The translations under genes and the position numbers were made by a program. Positions 16,491-24,732 of a stretch of 36,164 nucleotides of DNA are shown piece by piece. The DNA lies in contig JALHPC010000029.1 in the NCBI GenBank assembly GCA_022842685.1, positions 1 to 36,164 on the forward strand. Direction: 5' to 3'. The notes beneath the pieces were generated by a model. That model searched no databases and was not told where the DNA came from. It saw only the letters and a program-made list of their open reading frames with translations. Source of the DNA: Candidatus Kapaibacterium sp. (GTDB lineage: Bacteria; Bacteroidota; Ignavibacteria; Kapaibacteriales; Kapaibacteriaceae). Each line of letters begins with the position of its first letter. Position 1 is the stretch's first letter.

Positions 16491-16521
16491 TTTGGCCGAT
16501 CCAACCCAAGGTGGTATATTG
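16491..16521 (+). promoter_or_regulatory. Promoter of the rplU-rpmA operon
   Basis: TTTG (16491-16494), a 20-base spacer and TATATTG (16515-16521) match the Bacteroidota -33/-7 layout well. The start codon of rplU is 37 bases further on. Among the promoters I marked, this has the best combination of both elements with normal spacing. Confidence 0.6.
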
Positions 16522-16557
16522 CGAGTCCTTTTTTCGACTCAGATTCCGAAGAGCATT

Positions 16558-16866
16558 ATGTACGCAGTCGTCGAAATCGCGGGACAGCAGTTTGTTGTCG
16601 CCCCGAATCAGACCCTTACGGTTCCAAAACTCGATTCTAACGTGGGAGACACGGTGGAGTTCTCGAACGTTGTTCTCACAAGCAAGAACGGTGCAGTAAC
16701 AGTGGGTACGCCCTATGTGAAGGCAACGGTCAAGGCAACGGTGAACGACCACGGCAAGGGCGAAAAGGTCCTGGTGTTTCACAAGAAGCGCCGCAAGGGC
16801 TATCAGAAGCTCAACGGATATCGTTCGCACTTCACGTCGATCACTATCAACGCAATTAACGTCTAA
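16558..16866 (+). CDS. rplU: 50S ribosomal protein L21
   Basis: L21 is a structural protein of the large ribosomal subunit that contacts 23S rRNA. The 102 residues start [20 protein letters not shown] and contain the conserved [20 protein letters not shown] segment followed by HFTSITI. I chose ATG 16558, where the family begins, rather than the upstream in-frame start at 16261. It is followed 12 bases later by rpmA, the usual L21-L27 pair. Confidence 0.98.
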   Translation: MYAVVEIAGQQFVVAPNQTLTVPKLDSNVGDTVEFSNVVLTSKNGAVTVGTPYVKATVKATVNDHGKGEKVLVFHKKRRKGYQKLNGYRSHFTSITINAINV

Positions 16867-16878
16867 GGAGCATCAACG

Positions 16879-17142
16879 ATGGCACACAAGAAAGGTGCAG
16901 GATCCACCAAGAACGGTCGCGACTCCAATGCCAAGCGCCTTGGCGTAAAGAAGTTCGGCGGCCAACAAGTCCTCGCAGGCAACATCATTATGCGTCAGAA
17001 TGGCACGAAGGTGCATCCTGGTGCCAACGTCGGCCTCGGCCGGGACTATACGCTGTATGCCCTCGCCGATGGCGTGGTGCAGTTTGCGCACAAGGACAAG
17101 ACACGCCTTAAGGTGTCGGTCGTGCCTGCATCGAACAACTAA
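16879..17142 (+). CDS. rpmA: 50S ribosomal protein L27
   Basis: L27 sits near the peptidyl transferase centre of the large subunit. The 87-residue protein begins [20 protein letters not shown], the normal mature N-terminus without the cleaved extension seen in Firmicutes, and continues [20 protein letters not shown] and [21 protein letters not shown] ribosome site (TAAGGAG) overlaps the rplU stop codon. A terminator follows 20 bases after the stop. Confidence 0.98.
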   Translation: MAHKKGAGSTKNGRDSNAKRLGVKKFGGQQVLAGNIIMRQNGTKVHPGANVGLGRDYTLYALADGVVQFAHKDKTRLKVSVVPASNN

Positions 17143-17162
17143 TCCTGTATTTCACTGACAGC

Positions 17163-17190
17163 AAAACGCCTCACCTTGAGGCGTTTTTCG
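17163..17190 (+). terminator. Intrinsic terminator of rplU-rpmA
   Basis: AAAACGCCTCA-CCT-TGAGGCGTTTT is a perfect 11-bp stem with a three-base loop ending in a T-run (GTTTTTCGTTT). It lies 20 bases after the rpmA stop. Confidence 0.92.
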
Positions 17191-17242
17191 TTTCTGACCT
17201 ACGAATCAACCTCGTTCCATCACGCATTTCCAAGAGATCCCC

Positions 17243-18226
17243 ATGTCCAAATCCCCTGTTCGCGTAGCTGTTACCGGTGGCGCCGGCCAAATCGGCTACA
17301 GCATTCTATTTCGCATCGCAAGCGGCGCCATGCTTGGTCCCGATCAACCCGTCATTCTGCAGCTACTCGACTTGCCGCAGGGCATGCAAGCCCTTCAGGG
17401 TGTTGCGATGGAACTCGACGACTGCGCGTTTCCGCTGCTGCATGGAATTGTGACGACCGACGATCCAATGGTTGCCTTCGATAAGGCAGACTATGCCCTG
17501 CTTGTTGGCGCACGCCCACGCTCGAAAGGCATGGAACGCAAGGATCTCCTCGAAGCCAACGCTCAGATCTTCACCGTCCAAGGCAAGGCGTTGAATGCAG
17601 TTGCCAACCGCAACGTAAAAGTGGTCGTCGTTGGCAATCCAGCCAACACGAACGCCCTCATCACGGCCATGAGCGCGCCCGACCTTAATCCACGCAACAT
17701 CACTGCCCTGATGCGCCTCGACCACAATCGTGCTCTAGCACAAGTGTCTGGCAAGACGGGCATCCATACGTCGAATCTTAAGAAGATGACGGTTTGGGGC
17801 AACCATTCAGTAACGCAGTATCCCGACCTGTCGACGCTCGAAGCCAACGGCGCAGCCGTTTGGCCTACGATCAACGACCAAGCGTGGTACGAGGATACGT
17901 TCATCCCAACGGTTGCCAAGCGCGGCGCAGCCATCATCGAAGCCCGCGGACTTTCCAGCGCAGCGTCGGCAGCTAATGCCGCCGTCGAACACATCCGCGA
18001 CTGGGTCCTTGGAACACCAACAGGCGACTGGGTTACGATGGGCGTTCCGTCCGACGGATCATATGGCATTCCCGAAGGCGTTATCTATGGCTATCCCGTT
18101 ACCTGCGCCAATGGCGAATACACCATTGTGCAAGGCCTCGAGGTAAGCGAGTTCTCGCGTGGACGCATGGACGCATCGCACGCTGAACTGCTGGAAGAGC
18201 GCGCTGGCGTTCAACACCTGTGGTAA
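17243..18226 (+). CDS. mdh: NAD-dependent malate dehydrogenase
   Basis: The enzyme interconverts malate and oxaloacetate in the TCA cycle. The 327 residues begin with the Rossmann loop [19 protein letters not shown]. The conserved [45 protein letters not shown] and LDHNRALAQ segments follow, then the catalytic His in [12 protein letters not shown]. This is the cytosolic/actinobacterial-type MDH rather than the LDH-like MDH seen in Chlorobium. The ATG at 17243 has an AAGAGA site seven bases upstream. The gene follows the rpmA terminator and so has its own promoter, which I could not place. Confidence 0.97.
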   Translation: MSKSPVRVAVTGGAGQIGYSILFRIASGAMLGPDQPVILQLLDLPQGMQALQGVAMELDDCAFPLLHGIVTTDDPMVAFDKADYALLVGARPRSKGMERKDLLEANAQIFTVQGKALNAVANRNVKVVVVGNPANTNALITAMSAPDLNPRNITALMRLDHNRALAQVSGKTGIHTSNLKKMTVWGNHSVTQYPDLSTLEANGAAVWPTINDQAWYEDTFIPTVAKRGAAIIEARGLSSAASAANAAVEHIRDWVLGTPTGDWVTMGVPSDGSYGIPEGVIYGYPVTCANGEYTIVQGLEVSEFSRGRMDASHAELLEERAGVQHLW

Positions 18227-18255
18227 CAGCCACGTTGCACTGATGCACCTTACGG

Positions 18256-18286
18256 CGGGGCTCGGCACACGGCGTGCCGGGCCCCG
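18256..18286 (+). terminator. Strong hairpin between mdh and the permease
   Basis: CGGGGCTCGGCAC-ACGGC-GTGCCGGGCCCCG forms a 13-bp stem with one G-T pair and a five-base loop. It is followed by CGTTGCTTTC, and the permease ATG is only ten bases away. It may terminate mdh, or form an attenuator or translation-blocking structure for the permease. Confidence 0.65.
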
Positions 18287-18296
18287 CGTTGCTTTC

Positions 18297-19577
18297 ATGA
18301 TGAACACACGACCCACTCTACGGTTTGCCGACGTTGTTGCAATCGTCGTAAGCTTAGTAATCGGCATGGGCATTTTTCGTGCCCCTGCTACCGTTGCAGC
18401 CCGCGCCGGCTCAGAAACCCTGTTCTACCTTGCGTGGCTTGTGGGCTCGGTAGTTGCGATGTGCGGCGCGATTGTGTTTGCCGACATCGGCCGACGGCTG
18501 CCCGTTACCGGCGCATACTACCGCATCTTTGCACGGGCCTATCATCCATCAATCGCCTTTGCGATAAACGCCGTCATCCTTGTGTCGAATGCGGCCTCGT
18601 CTGCAGGTGTTGCCATCATCGGCGCCGACTACTTTGCACCCTTGGTGCCCGGCGTTGAACCCACGGTAGTTGCCGCTACAATGATTGCAGCACTCTACAC
18701 GCTAAATCTCGCTGGGCTGCGAGCGTCGGCAACGGCTCAGAACGTGATGATCGTCATCAAGGTAGCCATGCTCGGCGCTATTGCCCTTGCCATGCTATTC
18801 GCTTCGTCGTCACCTGATGCTCACCATGCCACCGTAGTTGCACAGGCGGCATCATCGCCTTGGGCCGCCTTTGGCATGGCCCTGCTTGCCGTTTCGTTCA
18901 CGTACGGTGGCTATCAGTCCACGATCAACTTTGGTGGCGACGTTGCCAACGTCCGCCGCCTTCCCATTGCCATTGTTGTTGGCGTAGTCATCGTCACACT
19001 GGTCTACCTTGCCGTGAACGCCGCCTACGTATCCATCTTGGGCTTCGAGACGATGGCAACGACGCCGAACATTGCAGCCGTCGTGGTAGAGCGCGCCTAC
19101 GGCATTACAGGCAGCAACATTCTTACAGCCGTCCTTGTCGTGTCGGTATTCGGCTACGTTAACGTATCAATGATGGCCAATCCAAGAGTCCTAACAGCAA
19201 TGAGTCAGGATGGTATGGTGCCGGCTACCATCGCCAAGGGCGATGCCGCAGGCGGACTTCGCCAATGGTCACTCCTGGGCTTCACCGTCGTGAGCATCGC
19301 CAGCGTGTTCGTCGGCAGGACGTTCGACGTGATTCTTAACTATACGATGTTTGTCGACGCCATCGGTCTGGCTCTCGGCGCAGCTACCTTCTATCGCTTG
19401 GCTGGACCCCGGCGCACAGCCCTAACACATCTTGCTGCTGCCGTCTTTATCGCCTCGTGCTTGTACACGGCAACCAATATCTTCCTGTTCGATACCATGG
19501 CTGCAATCACTGGCACCGGCCTTGTAGCCCTACTATGGCTGGCTGGACGCAAGCTGCGGCCAAGTGTTGAGACCTAG
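18297..19577 (+). CDS. APC-family amino acid permease
   Basis: An inner-membrane transporter of about 426 residues with 11-12 hydrophobic helices from residue 10 onward. The first helix contains the unwound APC motif (VIGMGIFRAP), where these transporters bind the amino group of the substrate. Later helices include VSFTYGGYQSTINFGGDVAN, typical of helix 6 in this superfamily, and a region rich in small residues. The N-terminal soluble part is only about nine residues. Two ATGs are adjacent at 18297; the open frame further upstream has no membrane sequence and overlaps the mdh 3' end. No substrate can be assigned. Its stop codon shares a CTAG with the convergent sixA gene. Confidence 0.92.
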   Translation: MMNTRPTLRFADVVAIVVSLVIGMGIFRAPATVAARAGSETLFYLAWLVGSVVAMCGAIVFADIGRRLPVTGAYYRIFARAYHPSIAFAINAVILVSNAASSAGVAIIGADYFAPLVPGVEPTVVAATMIAALYTLNLAGLRASATAQNVMIVIKVAMLGAIALAMLFASSSPDAHHATVVAQAASSPWAAFGMALLAVSFTYGGYQSTINFGGDVANVRRLPIAIVVGVVIVTLVYLAVNAAYVSILGFETMATTPNIAAVVVERAYGITGSNILTAVLVVSVFGYVNVSMMANPRVLTAMSQDGMVPATIAKGDAAGGLRQWSLLGFTVVSIASVFVGRTFDVILNYTMFVDAIGLALGAATFYRLAGPRRTALTHLAAAVFIASCLYTATNIFLFDTMAAITGTGLVALLWLAGRKLRPSVET

Positions 19578-20062
19578 CGCAGGTGCTTCGGACGCACAAT
19601 CCACTGTAGCCGATTGTTGCTGCTTGTAAACTGCGATAGGTGTACGGCCGACGACTCAATACATGCCACAGCAGCCGTCGGCAGGTTGTCGATATACTCA
19701 CCTGCCCACTCCGCCAGCAGCTGCGTCCACGCCGGATTGTGCCCCACAATCATCATCGACGCAACACCGGCTCCGTGCTCGCGCACAACCTGTGCCGCTA
19801 CGTCTGGACTACACAAATACAGCCGCTCGTCCACAACAAGGCGTGTACCACCAAGCTGCTCGGCAACAATCGCTGCCGTAGCATAGGCCCTAGTGGCGTG
19901 ACTTGTAACCACCAACTCGACGTGCGCGCCACGTTCTCGCACATGTCTTCCTATCAAGGGGGCATCGGCAACACCGCGGGGCGACAGTCCGCGGCCTACG
20001 TCGTCGACGCCTTCTTCGTCCCACCGCGACTTCGCATGCCGCATCACATAGAGTGTTGCCAT
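19574..20062 (-). CDS. sixA: SixA-like phosphohistidine phosphatase
   Basis: SixA proteins remove phosphate from histidine on signalling or phosphotransfer proteins. The 162-residue product begins MATLYVMRHAKSRW, the histidine-phosphatase RHxK variant with nucleophile His9. It continues LSPRGVADAPLIGRHV and VVTSHATRAYATA (the SSxxxRAxxTA-like motif), then MIVGHNPAW with the second catalytic His. The ATG at 20062 has AAGGGG just upstream. It is the last gene of the murG-PH-unknown-sixA set, 15 bases after the unknown gene, and shares its stop codon bases with the convergent permease. Confidence 0.92.
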   Translation of the reverse strand: MATLYVMRHAKSRWDEEGVDDVGRGLSPRGVADAPLIGRHVRERGAHVELVVTSHATRAYATAAIVAEQLGGTRLVVDERLYLCSPDVAAQVVREHGAGVASMMIVGHNPAWTQLLAEWAGEYIDNLPTAAVACIESSAVHLSQFTSSNNRLQWIVRPKHLR

Positions 20063-20077
20063 TGCCCCTTACAACAC

Positions 20078-20668
20078 CTACTGCGATCGTACGGTAAAGA
20101 ACAGCACGGTAGTTACAACAGCTGCACCAACAAACACAGCGGGTTCTAGGATGTCCTGCCAAAACGAAGTAGCCGGTGCAGGAAGCTCGGCCCACGTGCA
20201 ACTATGCTGCTTGCTTTGCAGGGCCAATGCCTGCGAACGGCTCAAGACTACGCTGTGGCGCTGCTCGGCAAGTGGAATCACACGCTGCGTGCCGTCTGCG
20301 TCGACAACGGCAGCCGCAATGTTCACCACAATGGTGCGGCGCACACTGTCGGCATGTTCGTGCGCCTCGTAACGTACGCCTACGTCGATGGGCGTACAGC
20401 GGACAACAAGATGAGACGCTGCGTTCGACGTCGGCTCCGACGTCGTGCCCATGGCCGATGTTAGAATGGTGGCTATCCATGCAGCATCGGCGTGCGCTAC
20501 TACATCTACGCGAACCGGGCCACTGCCTGCGGCAGTGGCCGACGACACCATGGTTCCAACCGAGGCAATCATCGACCGAAGCTCGTCGGTGGTAAAGCCC
20601 GCCTGCTGCGCATGTGCTTGGCACCATGTAGATACGCAGGCTGCAACAAGCCACAACAGTCGTATCAC
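20078..20668 (-). CDS. Unknown exported protein with C-terminal membrane anchor
   Basis: A 196-residue protein with a signal peptide (about residues 1-20, ending QAHAQ) and one transmembrane helix near the C-terminus (about residues 171-191, PAVFVGAAVVTTVLFFTVR). The soluble middle part faces the periplasm if the topology is simple. It contains beta-like stretches (VRVDVVAHADAAWIATIL, HLVVRCTPIDVGVRYEA, TIVVNIAAAVVDADG) but no family I recognise. The start is GTG at 20668, sharing a GTGA overlap with the PH-like gene upstream, which argues for coupled translation. The gene lies between the PH-like gene and sixA. A perfect 10-bp triloop palindrome lies inside the coding sequence at 20518-20540. 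Confidence 0.8.
   Translation of the reverse strand: MIRLLWLVAACVSTWCQAHAQQAGFTTDELRSMIASVGTMVSSATAAGSGPVRVDVVAHADAAWIATILTSAMGTTSEPTSNAASHLVVRCTPIDVGVRYEAHEHADSVRRTIVVNIAAAVVDADGTQRVIPLAEQRHSVVLSRSQALALQSKQHSCTWAELPAPATSFWQDILEPAVFVGAAVVTTVLFFTVRSQ
20518..20540. repeat. Perfect 10-bp triloop palindrome inside a coding sequence
   Basis: GGCCACTGCC-TGC-GGCAGTGGCC is a perfect inverted repeat with a three-base loop. It lies inside the unknown gene of the murG cluster and encodes part of an Ala/Gly/Ser stretch on the minus strand. The TGC loop is the same as in two hairpins of the array at 32427-32577. Confidence 0.75.
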
Positions 20669-21162
20669 GGCTGGACCTTCTTTGGACGCAAGGCGAGAAT
20701 GCAGGCCGTTAGGGCGTGCTCGTTCGTATACAGCGCTGGGCGCACTCGCAGTGTACGTCGCCTACCAACAATGCGGATTTTGACCACCGAAAACACGCCG
20801 CGAACACGAATCCGCGGGTCACGCCCCAGACTAATGCGCTCGATGTCGCCACGCAAGAACGTGCGCTCGTGGAACCTACTGGTAAACGTGATGCCATCGT
20901 CGGTTACAATGATGGTGCGCTTCATGGCGCTGTTAAACAGTAGTACGATGGTCGAGCCCACAACAAAGGCGCCCAACAACACCACTACAGGGTCTGTTAG
21001 CACAATGCTAATCTGTCCGCCTTGCAGCGAACTCTCCCACAACGCCCTAATAACGATGTAGGCAATCAGCGTAACGGCATAGACAGCTGTAGACTGCCAG
21101 TAGAAGTCTAGCCGATGCCTGAACTCAGCTGGTAGCTGTACGGCTTGCAACGCGTCGGTCAT
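20665..21162 (-). CDS. Two-helix membrane protein with PH-like domain
   Basis: A 165-residue protein with two transmembrane helices at about residues 24-42 and 58-76, followed by a cytoplasmic domain of alternating strands. That part (RTIIVTDDGITF, ERTFLRGDIERISLG, VRGVFSVVKIRIVGRRRTLRV, YTNEHALTACILAL) resembles bacterial PH-like domains (bPH/YdbT-type). The role is unknown; these proteins are thought to be regulators or stress-related membrane proteins. The ATG at 21162 overlaps the murG stop by four bases (ATGA), and its own stop overlaps the next gene, so the three are probably one transcript. Confidence 0.82.
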   Translation of the reverse strand: MTDALQAVQLPAEFRHRLDFYWQSTAVYAVTLIAYIVIRALWESSLQGGQISIVLTDPVVVLLGAFVVGSTIVLLFNSAMKRTIIVTDDGITFTSRFHERTFLRGDIERISLGRDPRIRVRGVFSVVKIRIVGRRRTLRVRPALYTNEHALTACILALRPKKVQP

Positions 21163-22277
21163 TCGTATTCCTTTTCACACATCCGCAAGATGAGCGAAGC
21201 CACTGCATCGGCGGCATGTGGCCGCCCCAGTTGTTGCATAGCTTTGGCCATCGTACTGCGCAACTGGGCATCGTTCATCAGGCGCTCAATTTCGGGCAGC
21301 AAGTTCTCGGCAACGTTGGCATCGTCGATTACAACGCCGGCACCTCGCTGTGCTACGACGGCAGCATTCTTTTCTTGTTCATTGGTGCTAGCTGTTGCCA
21401 ACGGCACCAAGATGGCAGGGCGCCCCACAATTCCCAGTTCAGCTATCGTCGTTGCGCCGCTGCGCGCAACCACAACGGTCGACGCCGCATAGGCAGCCCC
21501 CATATCATCCACGTAGGGCACAGCAGTTACGTTCGGGGGCAACGTCACCTCGTGCTGCCACGAGCCCCCCGTCTGCCATAGCACCTGATATGGGGCATCG
21601 GCCATCTGCGGCAAGGCCGCAGTCACGGCGCGGTTAACACTGCGTGCGCCAAGACTTCCGCCAAACACAAACACGGTGTCGACATCTGGGTCGAGCCCAA
21701 GGCGCTGCCGACCTTGCTGCGGCGTCAGCGTCGCATCGATTTGTGTGCGCACTGGATTGCCCAACACGTGTAGGCGGTCCTGCATAGACGTCGGATACAA
21801 CGCTCGGCTTTCGTCGAATGCCAATACAACGGCCGTAGCCCTCGGTGCTAGGCGGGCATTGGCCTTACCAGGATTGAGGTTCGATTCCAACACGAAGAGT
21901 GGTATCCCCTCGGCTAGCGCTGCACGCCCTACGGGATAGCTTAGGTAAGCGCCAGTGCACACAACGGCTTGCGCCCTATGGCGCCGCAAGGTTGCCCGCG
22001 CAATGCGAATGCTCTTCATGATGCGCCATGGCAACAACCATGAATCTAATGCAAACACCCCTTTATATCCCGTCATGGGCATTGGCACGTAGTTGTAACC
22101 CAAGGCAGGTATTACACGCGTTTCCATGCGATTGGTGCTGCCCATAAAGACGGCGTCACAACCGCCATCGTGGCGCACGGCCAGTCTTTCCACCACGGCA
22201 ACTGCCGGATATATGTGGCCGCCAGTGCCGCCGGCAGCCAACACGATGCGAAAGGGGTCGCTCGCGGAACGGGTCAT
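21159..22277 (-). CDS. murG: UDP-GlcNAc:lipid I N-acetylglucosaminyltransferase MurG
   Basis: MurG adds GlcNAc to lipid I, making lipid II for peptidoglycan at the inner face of the membrane. The 372-residue length is normal. The N-terminal donor loop is VLAAGGTGGHIYPAVAV. VVCTGAYLSYPVGRAA follows, and the C-domain has FGGSLGARSVNRAV, the VPYVDDMGAAYAAS segment, and VVARSGATTIAELGIVGRP near the nucleotide site. The ATG at 22277 is the only start that leaves the Gly-rich loop at the N-terminus. It is the first gene of a four-gene minus-strand set and is not accompanied by other mur or fts genes in the window. Confidence 0.97.
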   Translation of the reverse strand: MTRSASDPFRIVLAAGGTGGHIYPAVAVVERLAVRHDGGCDAVFMGSTNRMETRVIPALGYNYVPMPMTGYKGVFALDSWLLPWRIMKSIRIARATLRRHRAQAVVCTGAYLSYPVGRAALAEGIPLFVLESNLNPGKANARLAPRATAVVLAFDESRALYPTSMQDRLHVLGNPVRTQIDATLTPQQGRQRLGLDPDVDTVFVFGGSLGARSVNRAVTAALPQMADAPYQVLWQTGGSWQHEVTLPPNVTAVPYVDDMGAAYAASTVVVARSGATTIAELGIVGRPAILVPLATASTNEQEKNAAVVAQRGAGVVIDDANVAENLLPEIERLMNDAQLRSTMAKAMQQLGRPHAADAVASLILRMCEKEYE

Positions 22278-22351
22278 GAGGGTGAACAGTAAAAATCTCG
22301 TCTGTTGCTCGTCGGTTCAAACTAGCCATGTTTCCGTAATTTCTGCCCTTC

Positions 22352-23116
22352 ATGATGAACTATCTCCGCCACGGCATCGCCCTAGCAACCCTCGCTGTCG
22401 GCCTTGCTCTCGCCCCCGTTGGACTCGACGCACAGTCACCAGACGTACGTCCGTTTCTCAAACAAATCGCAAACGGTTGGACAGCAGATGCGAAGAAAGC
22501 CCTGCCCGATTTGCTCATCGACCATCCGTCCGACCCCGCCGTGATGTTCCTCCATGCGTCACTCGTCGACGAACCCGCTCGCGCCATCCCTCTGTATGAG
22601 CGCATCGCCGAGGCCTACGCAAAAAGCGAGTGGGCCGACGATGCCCTACTGCGCATCATTCTGTGGTCGGCCGCTCGCCGCGATACCAGTCGCGCTCGCA
22701 GGTCACTCTCGCAACTGCGCGACGCCCATCCAAACAGCGACCTTCTGGCTGTGGCCGCCGACGCCGTCCGCATGTCTGTTGGCCTTCCACTCCCCACCGA
22801 ACGCAAGCAGGCCCCAGCAGCCCAGGCAGCTTCCAAGCCAGCTACGCCAGTAGGGGGCACCGCGCAGGTCGAGGCGTCAGACGCCAAAACCTATGGCATC
22901 CAGGTGGGCTCGTACAGCTCTAAGCAGCAAGCCGAAAGCATGGCGGCCACGTTTCGCAAGCGCCGCATGAAGGCCACAACTAACGCAAAACAAGTGGGCA
23001 AGGCAACGAACTACACGATTATGGTTGGCGACTATGTCGACGAAGCCACGGCCCAGGCCGACGTTGCCACCGTGCGTTCGATTTGCAAGTGCAAGGCCTT
23101 CGTCGTAGCCAAATGA
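22352..23116 (+). CDS. Exported TPR-like protein with SPOR domain
   Basis: This 254-residue protein has a signal peptide (about residues 1-28), a helical repeat region of TPR type (about residues 35-150), a Pro/Ala linker, and a C-terminal SPOR domain (about residues 175-254; GIQVGSYSSKQQAESMAA and TIMVGDYVDEATAQADV). SPOR domains bind septal peptidoglycan lacking stem peptides, so the protein probably acts in the periplasm near the division site. The start ATG follows close to a TAATTTC element. The stop codon TGA overlaps the ATG of the next gene (ATGATG), so the two are translationally coupled. Confidence 0.9.
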   Translation: MMNYLRHGIALATLAVGLALAPVGLDAQSPDVRPFLKQIANGWTADAKKALPDLLIDHPSDPAVMFLHASLVDEPARAIPLYERIAEAYAKSEWADDALLRIILWSAARRDTSRARRSLSQLRDAHPNSDLLAVAADAVRMSVGLPLPTERKQAPAAQAASKPATPVGGTAQVEASDAKTYGIQVGSYSSKQQAESMAATFRKRRMKATTNAKQVGKATNYTIMVGDYVDEATAQADVATVRSICKCKAFVVAK

Positions 23117-24732
23117 TGCGCCGCGCTTTGTGGCTGGCCCTGTGGGCCAGCGCCACCACGATTGCAGCGGCGCAGAACGTCGACGTCGTGTCCGAACGCG
23201 CCACCATGGATGCCGCCCTGCTTCGCGTGCTGCGCGGCGCGGCCTCGCCGGGCACCATGGCCGTATGGCCGCAACCACTTGCAGCGGTCACGGCTCAGGC
23301 CGGCTTGGTACCATCGATGGCCGACTTTGACGCCTACGTTCACGATTACTATGGCGTGGTCGACAGTGCCGACGCCCGCTTCCGACTTCATCGCATCAAT
23401 GACGGTACGCTTCAGCTTGGACTCGACGCATCGCTGATGATGCGCGCGGGGGTGCAGACGTTGTTCGACACGACAGACAACTTCTTGTTGGCGCGCCCTT
23501 CGGTTCGCGCCATGGGCAACATTAGCAAGAACCTTGGCTTCTTTCTCGACATGTCGAACGGCGTGCGCTTGCGCGGCACGTCGTCTCGCATTGCAGCTAC
23601 CGACGCCACCCTAGCACGCACGTTCAAGTTTGTTGTCGAAGAACAAACGTTCTTCGATCGCTACATTGGATACGTTCAATACCAGTCTGAACACCTGCGT
23701 GTTCGCTTTGGCCGCGAACCACTGCAGATGGGTTTTAGCCCTATCGACAACCTGCTGCACTCACTTGATGCAGCGCCTATGGACGGCTTGTTAATCGACG
23801 TTCCCTACAAGAACGTACGCTTTACGTCTTCGCACTCCATGGTGGAAGGTGTTGACATCGAGGGCCGCGCCGTACCCACCAAGTTTATCGCCACGCATCG
23901 TTTGGCCGTTGACCCTTTTCCATGGATGAGTGTGGCTGTGAGCGATGCTATCGTGTATTGGAATCGCGGGTTGGATTTGGCCTACCTTAACCCGCTGGCG
24001 TTTTTTGTTTCGGCGGGGCTAGGGACGGCGAACCGGAGCGCGACCGACAACTCCATGCTGTCGATCGACCTTGCCGTTCGACCGTTTGATGGCATGATGG
24101 TGTACGGAGCATTTTTGGCCGACGATCTGTCGTATTCTACACTTGGCGACACTTCGGTGTTGGGCAACAACAACAAGTGGGCGTGGCAACTTGGCCTATC
24201 GCAACTGTTCGACGTAGGCCAGTATCCTGCGCTCGTGTCGGCTGAATACGTTCGTGTTGACCCCTTTACGTATTCGCATCGTAGCGTCAACGCATCGTAC
24301 ACGCACATGGGCGCTCCTGTTGGCTATGGCATGCAGCCCAATAGCGATCGCGTTGCGTTACAAGGTCGGCTGTGGCTTACGCCGCGCACATCGTTGCGTA
24401 TTGATGCAGACTACACCCGATGGGGTGAGAACATTCTGGATGCCGATGGCAATATTGTGATGGGCGAAGACCCGCGCTATCCTGGCTCGGGAGTGATGAC
24501 GCCAATTGGCAACGTTGGCGGCGACGTTCTACGTGGCGACGGCGACTTCTTGCAGGGCAATCGATTCCTGCGGGGTGTAATGTCGACCACACGACGCATC
24601 AGCATCTGGTTTTCGGGCGAAGCACTTCGCAACGTGTTTACCGACGTGCGCATCGGCTATCGGAACCGCTCGGGCGGCAACGACCCTGGAAGCTCGATGT
24701 TTGTGACCTTCGAGCTACGCGTTGGCTACTAA
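23113..24732 (+). CDS. Outer-membrane barrel, Wzi/capsule-assembly-like
   Basis: A 539-residue protein with a signal peptide (MMRRALWLALWASATTIAAAQ) and many alternating strands ending in an aromatic residue (FVTFELRVGY), as expected for an outer-membrane barrel. The segment YVQYQSEHLRVRFGREPLQMGFSPI is similar to the GREP-type motif of the Wzi capsule-assembly family, and the following text (DNLLHSLDAAPMDGLLI, LAYLNPLAFFVSAG) fits that family. I am not certain of the ligand. The start overlaps the SPOR gene stop by four bases (ATGA), so the start could be either ATG of ATGATG. It is convergent with the Omp28 gene; the two stop codons overlap by four bases. Confidence 0.75.
   Translation: MMRRALWLALWASATTIAAAQNVDVVSERATMDAALLRVLRGAASPGTMAVWPQPLAAVTAQAGLVPSMADFDAYVHDYYGVVDSADARFRLHRINDGTLQLGLDASLMMRAGVQTLFDTTDNFLLARPSVRAMGNISKNLGFFLDMSNGVRLRGTSSRIAATDATLARTFKFVVEEQTFFDRYIGYVQYQSEHLRVRFGREPLQMGFSPIDNLLHSLDAAPMDGLLIDVPYKNVRFTSSHSMVEGVDIEGRAVPTKFIATHRLAVDPFPWMSVAVSDAIVYWNRGLDLAYLNPLAFFVSAGLGTANRSATDNSMLSIDLAVRPFDGMMVYGAFLADDLSYSTLGDTSVLGNNNKWAWQLGLSQLFDVGQYPALVSAEYVRVDPFTYSHRSVNASYTHMGAPVGYGMQPNSDRVALQGRLWLTPRTSLRIDADYTRWGENILDADGNIVMGEDPRYPGSGVMTPIGNVGGDVLRGDGDFLQGNRFLRGVMSTTRRISIWFSGEALRNVFTDVRIGYRNRSGGNDPGSSMFVTFELRVGY

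Noticed and set aside
16387..16830. 147-codon minus-strand frame opposite rplU
   Set aside because: Antisense to a highly conserved ribosomal protein; no domain and no ribosome site.
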